NCBI GenBank assembly: GCA_905215465.1
Contig: CAJMPT010000051.1
Span: forward strand, 1-11,148
Direction of reading: 5' to 3'
Length of the DNA: 11,148 bases
Source of the DNA: an uncultured bacterium
Lineage (GTDB): Bacteria > Actinomycetota > Coriobacteriia > Coriobacteriales > Atopobiaceae
The notes under the pieces are model-generated. The model ran no database searches and had not been told where the DNA came from. It was given only the letters and a program-made list of their open reading frames with translations. Position numbers and translations under genes: made by a program. Below are positions 6,242 through 11,148 of the stretch, in pieces (within the stretch, counting starts at the first letter, position 1; the number at the start of each line of letters is the position of its first letter).

Positions 6242-7030
6242 TTAGTCGTTGTCCAGGGCGTGCTGCTCGTAGTCCTCGCGGGACCACTTGAGGGCGGCCT
6301 TGCCATCGCGGGCAATGATGATGTAGCGGGCCACCGCCAGGGCAATCTCGTAGAGGGCGATGAGGGCGGCAAACATCAAGATCATGGTGACCGGGGAGGC
6401 GTCCGGGGTGACGACGGCGGAGAGGACCATGAGGCCGATGTAGACGTAGCGCCACTGGGAGCGGAACGTCTTGTACGGGACGAGGTGCAGGATGGAGAGG
6501 TAGAAGATGACCAGCGGCAGCTGGAAGGCAATGCCAAAGCCAATCTCCAGCAGCATGTAGATGTTCAGGTAGTCCTCGGCGTTGGCCAGGTTCTGCGCGA
6601 ACTCGAAGCTCTGGTCGAGCAGCCAGCCAAAGGCGGCGGGCTGGATGACAAAGTAGCAGAAGATCATGCCCAGGAAGAACAGGACGACCATGGCGGCCAC
6701 GGTGGGCACGACCCACTTGCGCTCGTTGGGCCTCAGGGCGGGTAGGAAGAAGCCCATGACCTCCCAGATGATGATGGGCGCGCAGATGATGACCGAGAAG
6801 AACAGGGCCACCTGGAAGCGGATGGTGAAGCCTCCCAGGGCGGTGAAGACGTAGAGGTCGCCTCCGCGCATGGCCTCGCGGATCTGGTCCATCATGAGGT
6901 CGATGAGGGCGGGGGTGGCAAAGTACACCACGACGGCGCAGACGAGAAGCGACACCACGATGATGGTGAGGCGGCGGCGGAGCTCTCCGATGTGGTCGAA
7001 GAGCGGCATGCGTGCGGGTCCGATCGGCAT
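6242..7030 (-). CDS. tatC: Sec-independent translocase subunit TatC
   Basis: The polytopic core of the twin-arginine translocase, which binds RR signal peptides and exports folded proteins across the cytoplasmic membrane. The product is 262 aa, normal for the family. The cytoplasmic N-terminus has the TatC signature MPLFDHIGELRRRL (residues 8-21). Six hydrophobic segments follow, with the conserved FLPALRPNERKWV block after the second and VVTPDASPVTM before the last pair. AAGGAGG (7046-7040) lies 9 nt before the ATG at 7030. The gene starts only 4 nt after the tatA/B stop and is followed 20 nt later by topA. The tail is short and charged (KWSREDYEQHALDND). Confidence 0.96.
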   Translation of the reverse strand: MPIGPARMPLFDHIGELRRRLTIIVVSLLVCAVVVYFATPALIDLMMDQIREAMRGGDLYVFTALGGFTIRFQVALFFSVIICAPIIIWEVMGFFLPALRPNERKWVVPTVAAMVVLFFLGMIFCYFVIQPAAFGWLLDQSFEFAQNLANAEDYLNIYMLLEIGFGIAFQLPLVIFYLSILHLVPYKTFRSQWRYVYIGLMVLSAVVTPDASPVTMILMFAALIALYEIALAVARYIIIARDGKAALKWSREDYEQHALDND

Positions 7031-7034
7031 GGGT

Positions 7035-7604
7035 CTAGGCCTCCTTCTGGTTCTGCTCGTCAGCGGGGGCCTCGGTCTTGGCGGGGCGCTTCACGGCATA
7101 CAGGTCTGCGGCGGAGAGGGGCTTGCTCTCCTCGGGCTCGGGCGTAGGCTCGGCGGGGGCGGCAGCAGCCTCGACAGCGGCGGTATCGGCAGAGGCGTCG
7201 GCGTCCTCGGACGCGGGCTCGGCGTCAGCGGCGGCCTCGGCAGCGGCTGCGGCCTCGGCGGCCTTGGCCTCCTCGGCGGCGCGGCGCTCGGCCTCGAGGC
7301 GGGCCTTGCGCTCGGCGAAGGTCTCGGAGCGCTTGGTTGCGGGCTTGTCCTCGGCGCCCTCGATGTCGGCGTCGGCCTCAAACTCCTCGGAACGCTTGCG
7401 GTTGGGCTTCTTGTCGCCCATGGCCTCGGCGGCCGGGTCGACGATCTCGGTCTGGACGACCTGGGTGAAGCCCTCCTGGGCGTTCCTGAACTGACGCAGG
7501 GCGCGACCGAGGGTCTTGCCCATGCCCGGGAGCTTGTCGGGCCCGAAGATCATGAACGCGAAGATCAGGATGAGCGCGAGCTCTGTCTCTCCGATTCCTA
7601 ACAC
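7035..7604 (-). CDS. tatA: Twin-arginine translocase TatA/TatB family subunit
   Basis: Forms the pore/receptor part of the Tat translocase with TatC. The product is 189 aa. It has a short periplasmic start with E6 and E8, a transmembrane helix (about residues 9-20, LALILIFAFMIF), the hinge GPDKLPGMG, and an amphipathic helix KTLGRALRQFRNA. The remaining ~140 residues are very rich in Ala and Glu, probably coiled or disordered. The FGPxKLP hinge is TatA-like, while E8, the following FTQVVQTEI and the long tail are closer to TatB. No second TatA/B gene is in the window, so it may serve both roles; this is uncertain. The start is GTG at 7604 with GGAGG 8 nt upstream. It follows the STAS gene after 75 nt without a clear terminator and runs into tatC after 4 nt. 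Confidence 0.9.
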   Translation of the reverse strand: MLGIGETELALILIFAFMIFGPDKLPGMGKTLGRALRQFRNAQEGFTQVVQTEIVDPAAEAMGDKKPNRKRSEEFEADADIEGAEDKPATKRSETFAERKARLEAERRAAEEAKAAEAAAAAEAAADAEPASEDADASADTAAVEAAAAPAEPTPEPEESKPLSAADLYAVKRPAKTEAPADEQNQKEA

Positions 7605-7679
7605 TGGCGAATCCTCCGTTTGCGTACGGCTTTGGCCACAGGGGCCCTTTCTTGCGGGCTGGGTTGCCCAGACGAGGCG

Positions 7680-7994
7680 CTACGCCTCGCGGATGTTGAG
7701 GTCCTTCTCCACGCCGAGCATGCCAAGGACGCGGGCGACGTTTCTCTGCGGGCGGCAGACCACCAGCGAGAGACCCTTCTCCTGGGCGCGGTGGGCGGCG
7801 CCCACCAGGACGCCGATGCCCGTGGAGTCAATGTAGGGAACGTCCGCCAGGTCGATGACGAGCTCGCCTGCGGTCTCGGGAAGCTTGGCATCGATGGCGT
7901 CCCTCAGCTCGGATGCGTTGGAGACGTCCACCTCCCCCGCCACCTTGACGAGAAGGGCGTCGGCTTCTTGAGAGAACGTGATGTTAAGTGCCAT
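7680..7994 (-). CDS. STAS-domain anti-sigma factor antagonist (SpoIIAA/RsbV-like)
   Basis: A single 104-aa STAS domain. The signature is LVIDLADVPYIDSTGIGVLV (residues 45-64), with S57 in DSTG at the position phosphorylated in SpoIIAA and RsbV. In the family, the unphosphorylated protein binds an anti-sigma kinase and frees the sigma factor. No anti-sigma kinase, phosphatase or sigma factor gene is present here, so the partner is encoded elsewhere and the pathway is unknown. The ATG at 7994 has AAGGAGG (8007-8001) 6 nt upstream. It begins 19 nt after the TPR gene and precedes tatA/B on the same strand, so it is probably co-transcribed with both. Confidence 0.9.
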   Translation of the reverse strand: MALNITFSQEADALLVKVAGEVDVSNASELRDAIDAKLPETAGELVIDLADVPYIDSTGIGVLVGAAHRAQEKGLSLVVCRPQRNVARVLGMLGVEKDLNIREA

Positions 7995-8013
7995 GGTGTT
8001 CCTCCTTGTGACG

Positions 8014-8931
8014 CTAGAGGCTGGTTCCGGAAAGGTTGGCCAGGGTGTCCGTGAGGCCCTTGACGCCGGCGGAGCCGGTGGTGGAGCTGCCGGACGTGGT
8101 GGTGCCGGAGGCGTCGGTGCTGGCGGTGGTGCCCGACGCGGCGGAGTCCATCGCGGCGAGGCGCTGGGTTGCGTAGGTCTTGGCGCCGTACTCGTCGTCG
8201 GCGTCGGTCTCCTGGGCCTTCTGGTAGGCCTCGCGCGCCTGGTCGGTGGAGCCTGCAGACTCGTAGAGCATGCCGAGGTTGGCCCAGGCGGGACCGTAGT
8301 CGGGCATGTCCTGGGTGAGCTGCTCCAGGGCCGCGGTGGCCTCGGAGGTCTCCTCCTCGTAGTACTGGCAGAGCGCGCGGTCCACGCGGACGGCGCCGGA
8401 GTCCTTGAGGGCCAGGTACTGGTCGTAGTAGGAGATGGCCTTCTCCAGGAGCTCGTTGGCGTGGGAGGTGGAGGCGTCGGTGGAGCCGGAGTAGCGCACG
8501 GTCACGCCCCAGGCCATGTAGTCCTTGCCTAGGTTGAGCAGGGCGGCAAGGTTCTGGAAGTCGGAGGCGAGCTTGGACTCGAGGGTCTCCACCAGGGGCT
8601 GGTACTTCTCGTCTGCCCGGGAGACGGCGTCGGTGGAGGCGTCGGTGGAGCCGTCGGAGGAGTCCTGGGAGTCGCTGGAGTCGGAGCTTGAGCCGGAGTC
8701 CTGCGACTGGCTCTGGGAGGCGTCGTCTGGCGTGTTGGACGTGCCGAAGATGGCGGCGATGGAGGGCAACATCATGGAGAGGGCCATGAGGACCGCGAAG
8801 ACCGTGAGCGCGACCTTGGCACCCGTGGACAGACCGTCCTTGGGCTTTGCCGACTCGGCCTTGGCCCTGGCGGACCCCTTGGCGCGCCTGGCCTTGGCGC
8901 TGGCCTGCTTCTTGTTGGTCTTCTTGGACAT
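8014..8931 (-). CDS. Membrane-anchored tetratricopeptide-repeat protein
   Basis: A 305-aa protein. Residues 1-37 are strongly basic (Lys/Ala/Arg), followed by one transmembrane helix at about 38-62 (GAKVALTVFAVLMALSMML...). The basic side suggests the N-terminus is inside and the rest outside. Residues 66-105 are a Ser/Asp/Gln-rich linker. TPR-like helices follow at roughly 119-145, 160-205 and 213-247; the clearest unit is YGPAWANLGMLYESAGSTDQAREAYQKA. The C-terminus (263-288) is Ser/Thr/Gly-rich. TPR domains bind protein partners, but which ones cannot be told. The ATG at 8931 has a modest site, GAAAGG, about 10 nt upstream. It is probably the first gene of the run through STAS, tatA/B, tatC and topA. 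I found no convincing -35/-10 before it. Confidence 0.8.
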   Translation of the reverse strand: MSKKTNKKQASAKARRAKGSARAKAESAKPKDGLSTGAKVALTVFAVLMALSMMLPSIAAIFGTSNTPDDASQSQSQDSGSSSDSSDSQDSSDGSTDASTDAVSRADEKYQPLVETLESKLASDFQNLAALLNLGKDYMAWGVTVRYSGSTDASTSHANELLEKAISYYDQYLALKDSGAVRVDRALCQYYEEETSEATAALEQLTQDMPDYGPAWANLGMLYESAGSTDQAREAYQKAQETDADDEYGAKTYATQRLAAMDSAASGTTASTDASGTTTSGSSTTGSAGVKGLTDTLANLSGTSL

Positions 8932-9051
8932 GTAAGACGTGCCTTTCGTTGCTTTGCGCCGCCCGGCGGCGGCACCCGTAACTATCTAGAGTACGTCACT
9001 TGGCCCCGAGCGCGCCACAGTCAAGCTCGGCGGGCGGCAACAAACACAGAA
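8932..9051. other. Intergenic leader region upstream of the TPR gene
   Basis: The region holds the ribosome site of the TPR gene, a short GC hairpin (GCCGC 8958-8962, loop of 3, GCGGC 8966-8970) in its probable leader, and the end of the aminotransferase transcript. The promoter of the TPR-STAS-tat-topA run should be here, but no hexamer pair stands out; a TTGACT at 9024-9019 (minus) has no good -10 at the right distance. Confidence 0.4.
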
Positions 9052-9086
9052 AAGGGGCCTTCGGGCGAGAAACCCGAAGGCCCCTT
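9052..9086 (-). terminator. Intrinsic terminator of the aminotransferase gene
   Basis: The arms 9052-9065 and 9073-9086 pair perfectly over 14 bp (core GGGGCCTTCGGG / CCCGAAGGCCCC) around a 7-nt loop. On the minus strand the stem is followed by a T-rich run (TTTTCTGTGTTTG). It starts 4 nt after the stop codon. Confidence 0.9.
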
Positions 9087-9090
9087 GGGG

Positions 9091-10374
9091 CTACCTGGCC
9101 TCGGCGGCCAGGCGTGCGGAGACGAGCTTCACGGCCACCACAAAGACGTCGAGGGCCTGGTCGAGCTCCTCGATGGTGGGGAAGGTGGGCGCAATACGGA
9201 TGTTGGTGTCCTTGGGGTCCTTGCCGTAGGGCCAGGTGGCGCCCGCCGGAGTGAGCTTGACGCCCAGGTCGGCGGCCAGGCTCACGATAGCCTTGGCGGA
9301 ACCCTCGGGGCCGTCGAAGGAGACAAAGTAGCCGCCGCAGGGGTGCGTCCAGGTGGCCACGCCCAGCTCGCCGAGGCCGGAGGCGAGCTTCTCTTCCACC
9401 AGGGCAAAGCGCGGGGCGACGATGGCGGCGTGCTTCTTCATGTGGGCGCGCACGCCGGCGGCGTCCTTGAGGAAGCGCACGTGGGCCAGCTGGGAGATCT
9501 TCTCGGGAGAGACGCGCATGCTCGCGAAGGCGGCGCGGACCTCGGCCATGTCGGCGGGGCTGGCCGTCATGAAGGCCATGCCGGAGCTGGGGAAGGTCAC
9601 CTTGGCCGTGGAGGCAAACTCGTAGACCAGGTCGTTGGCGCCGGCCTCCTTTAGGGCGTCGAAGATGTTGAGCAGGTGGTCGCCCTCGCCCTTGAAGGTG
9701 TGGACGCAGTAGGCGTTGTCCCAGAAGATGCGGAAGTCGGGGGCGGCGGGCTTCAGGTGGGCGAAGGCGCGCACGACCTCGTCGGAGTAGGTGACGCCGG
9801 TGGGGTTGGCGTACATGGGGACGCACCAGATGCCCTTGACGGAGGGGTCCTCCTCCGCGTAGCGGCGGACGACGTCCATGTCGGGGCCCTCGGCGGTCAT
9901 GGGCACAGGGACGTTCTCGATGCCGTAGCGGGCGCTCACGGTGAAGTGGCGGTCGTAGCCCGGCGCGGGGCACAGGAACTTGACCTTGCCCTGCTGGCTC
10001 CAGGGCTTGTTGCCGCCGATGCCGTGGGTGTAGGCGTTGCAGACCACGTCGTGCATGAGGTTCAGGCTGGAGGACCCGTTGACGATGACGTTCTTCTCGT
10101 CGACGCTAAGGAGCTCGGCGGCAAGGCGGCGGGCGGAGGGAAGGCCCTCGGGACAGCCGTAGTTGTCGGCGGCCACGCCCTCGTCGGAGAGGTCGGACTC
10201 GGAGGTCAGCAGGTCGAGCATCGGGCGGGAGAGCGCCGTCTGCTGCGGGCTGGGCTTGCCGCGGGCCATGTCGAGCTTGAGGTCAAGTGCCCTCAGGTCG
10301 TCGGCCTGCCTCTCGAGGTCCGCGATGGCGGCCGCGAGCTCTGCGTCGTTCATTGCCTCATATGCGTTGGGCAT
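9091..10374 (-). CDS. PLP-dependent aspartate aminotransferase (MocR-like subgroup of class I)
   Basis: Fold type I aminotransferase, 427 aa. Visible motifs are DNYGCPEGLPSARRL (residues 70-84), NGSSSLNLMHD (99-109), ANPTG (189-193), D219 in FWDNAY for the PLP pyridine nitrogen, K258 in STAKVTFPSSGMAF as the Schiff-base lysine, and R393 in NIRIAPTFP for the substrate alpha-carboxylate. The DNYG and STAKVTFPSSG blocks fit the aminotransferase family named for MocR-like proteins (Pfam Aminotran_MocR), some members of which are aspartate aminotransferases. There is no HTH domain, so it is an enzyme and not a regulator. Likely reaction: aspartate + 2-oxoglutarate to oxaloacetate + glutamate; substrate is inferred. 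AGGAGG (10384-10379) precedes the ATG at 10374 by 4 nt, with a probable -10 further upstream. It is monocistronic, with its own terminator. Confidence 0.9.
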   Translation of the reverse strand: MPNAYEAMNDAELAAAIADLERQADDLRALDLKLDMARGKPSPQQTALSRPMLDLLTSESDLSDEGVAADNYGCPEGLPSARRLAAELLSVDEKNVIVNGSSSLNLMHDVVCNAYTHGIGGNKPWSQQGKVKFLCPAPGYDRHFTVSARYGIENVPVPMTAEGPDMDVVRRYAEEDPSVKGIWCVPMYANPTGVTYSDEVVRAFAHLKPAAPDFRIFWDNAYCVHTFKGEGDHLLNIFDALKEAGANDLVYEFASTAKVTFPSSGMAFMTASPADMAEVRAAFASMRVSPEKISQLAHVRFLKDAAGVRAHMKKHAAIVAPRFALVEEKLASGLGELGVATWTHPCGGYFVSFDGPEGSAKAIVSLAADLGVKLTPAGATWPYGKDPKDTNIRIAPTFPTIEELDQALDVFVVAVKLVSARLAAEAR

Positions 10375-10403
10375 GGTTCCTCCTAGGTCGGTGGCTGAAT
10401 GCG

Positions 10404-10409
10404 AGTATA
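10404..10409 (-). promoter_or_regulatory. Probable -10 element of the aminotransferase gene
   Basis: TATACT on the minus strand matches the -10 consensus at 5 of 6 positions and lies about 30 nt before the start codon. No good -35 is found at 16-18 nt, so the assignment is tentative. Confidence 0.4.
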
Positions 10410-10490
10410 AGGCCGGGGCCGCGTGGGAGCTGCTACCATGAGACGTCCCGACAACAATTGCTAACAGGCAGATTACAGGCAGGAGAGACC

Positions 10491-10760
10491 ATGGGCATCT
10501 CGTTTGACTTTCGCTCCGAGGACTACGGGGAGCTCCAGCACCTGGTGGACGCCCTGTTTGCGCCCGGCGTCTCGCGCTACGCCACCGTCACCAAGCTCGA
10601 CGTCATCATGCGGGCCGAGGCCTTCGACCTCTGCGCAGACCTCGCCGAGGTCATTGACCTGTTGCCCTCCGCCACCTTCACGCGCACGCAGCTGTGCGAC
10701 CAGATGAACTCCATCCTCTCCGGCCACGGCTGGGGCGGCATCTACGGCACGGTGGAGTAG
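10491..10760 (+). CDS. Small acidic protein of unknown function (89 aa)
   Basis: The only convincing plus-strand gene. The product begins MGISFDFRSEDYGELQHLVDALF and ends HGWGGIYGTVE, with no signal peptide, membrane segment or recognised domain. It looks mostly helical, with an FTRTQLCDQMNSILSGHGWGG segment near the end. AGGAG (10481-10485) lies 5 nt before the ATG, which decides the start. An in-frame extension back to 10287 would run antisense through the aminotransferase coding region and is rejected. The gene is transcribed away from the aminotransferase and toward the YebC-family gene. GC-rich third positions and a good ribosome site support a real gene. The function cannot be told. Confidence 0.7.
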   Translation: MGISFDFRSEDYGELQHLVDALFAPGVSRYATVTKLDVIMRAEAFDLCADLAEVIDLLPSATFTRTQLCDQMNSILSGHGWGGIYGTVE

Positions 10761-10803
10761 GGGTCGAGAAGGACGTCCGGTAGCGGCGAGAAAGCCGGAA
10801 GAC

Positions 10804-10840
10804 AAAAAAGGAGGGCGGCACCCATCGGATGCCGCCCTCC
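10804..10840 (-). terminator. Intrinsic terminator of the YebC-family gene
   Basis: An 11-bp perfect stem, GGAGGGCGGCA (10840-10830 read on minus) with its complement at 10820-10810, 9-nt loop, followed on the minus strand by six U (10809-10804). On the plus strand the stem lacks a U-tract, so for the convergent small gene it could only act as a hairpin barrier. Confidence 0.9.
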
Positions 10841-10869
10841 CGTCATGAGCTTGCGCCGTTGAGCGAGAC

Positions 10870-11148
10870 CTACTCGTCCTCCTCCAGGGCGGCGGCGATC
10901 TCGTCGGTGATGTTCATGGTGTGGTAGACGTTCTGGACGTCCTCGAGCTCGTCGAGGCGGTCGACCAGGCGCTGGACCTTCTTGGCGTCCACGACGGAGA
11001 CGTCGGTCGGGGTGGTGGGGACCATGGTGAGCTCGGAGCCCTTGACCTCGATGCCCTGGGCCTCCAGGCCCTTCTGGACGTCCTGCATCTTGTCGTAGGC
11101 GGTCCAGACGATCCACTGCTCGCCGGCGTCCTCGTAGTCCTCGCCGCC
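10870..11148 (-). CDS. YebC/TACO1-family protein, C-terminal part only
   Basis: The last 92 residues are present; the start is beyond the right edge. The visible part reads GGEDYEDAGEQWIVWTAYDKMQ..., then GIEVKGSELTMVPTTP and LDELEDVQNVYHTMNI. This is the conserved C-terminal end of the YebC/TACO1 family, whose SAELTMIPxT and LEDxDDVQxVYHN motifs match well. Members have been described as transcription regulators (YebC/PmpR) and, more recently, as ribosome-associated factors that help translation of proline stretches, like mitochondrial TACO1. Which applies here cannot be told. The gene ends with TAG at 10870 and an acidic tail (AALEEDE), and a strong terminator follows 30 nt later. Confidence 0.92.
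   Translation of the reverse strand, partial: GGEDYEDAGEQWIVWTAYDKMQDVQKGLEAQGIEVKGSELTMVPTTPTDVSVVDAKKVQRLVDRLDELEDVQNVYHTMNITDEIAAALEEDE

Noticed and set aside
3987..6245. 752-codon open frame on the plus strand opposite topA
   Set aside because: It is a shadow of topA produced by high GC; the translation is Gly/Val/Leu/His-rich with no motif, while topA shows all catalytic residues.
7190..7300. Repetitive GCGGCCTCGGC-like run
   Set aside because: It encodes the Ala/Glu-rich tail of TatA/B; the periodicity is codon-level low complexity, not a separate repeat element.
7605..7679. Possible terminator between the STAS and tatA/B genes
   Set aside because: Only 4-bp stems (for example TGGG-CAA-CCCA) and no T-run are present, so read-through is more likely.
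10287..10490. N-terminal extension of the 89-aa protein
   Set aside because: It would be antisense to the aminotransferase start and its ribosome site; the ATG at 10491 has a well-spaced AGGAG.
1..11148. CRISPR array, tRNA, rRNA, IS element or phage attachment site
   Set aside because: No regularly spaced direct repeats, cloverleaf, rRNA-like stretch, transposase or flanking target duplication was recognised by eye.

Overview
The window looks like chromosomal DNA of a high-GC actinobacterium, most probably class Coriobacteriia (Olsenella/Atopobium-like). Reasons: GC-rich codon use, strong AGGAGG-type ribosome sites, an archaeal-looking TopA with a lysine-repeat tail, and the order topA, tmk, holB, ricT. 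The genus is inferred from gene content, not proven. Nearly every gene lies on the minus strand, so the text follows transcription, from high to low coordinates.

Region 1 (11148-10804): the C-terminal third of a YebC/TACO1-family protein, ended by a strong intrinsic terminator. A lone plus-strand gene (10491-10760, 89 aa, unknown function) converges on it and diverges from the next minus-strand gene, a MocR-like subgroup aspartate aminotransferase (10374-9091). That gene ends in a 14-bp-stem terminator.

Region 2 (8931-3660): a tightly packed run on one strand. It encodes a membrane-anchored TPR protein, a SpoIIAA-like STAS protein, a TatA/B protein, TatC, and a TTG-started DNA topoisomerase I with four zinc fingers. 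Gaps are 4-75 nt. The run ends at a terminator (3637-3610) just after topA.

Region 3 (3611-2232): a two-gene cassette that is the most interesting part of the window. A DUF3990-family protein (ADP-ribosyltransferase-like fold expected) overlaps by 17 nt a protein with a C-terminal Xre-type HTH. It has its own putative promoter, and a perfect 6+6 bp inverted repeat lies over the -10. I read it as a candidate toxin-antitoxin module, possibly of a little-described ART class. It sits between topA and tmk, which are often adjacent in actinobacteria, and so looks like an accessory insertion.

Region 4 (2186-1): tmk, holB and ricT/PSP1 (cut by the window edge). Their ends overlap, so they form one translationally coupled operon for dTTP supply, the clamp-loader delta' subunit and a PSP1-domain protein.

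No tRNA, rRNA, CRISPR array, insertion sequence or phage gene was recognised. No gene-free stretch exceeds 300 bases; the longest is 159 nt (8932-9090).
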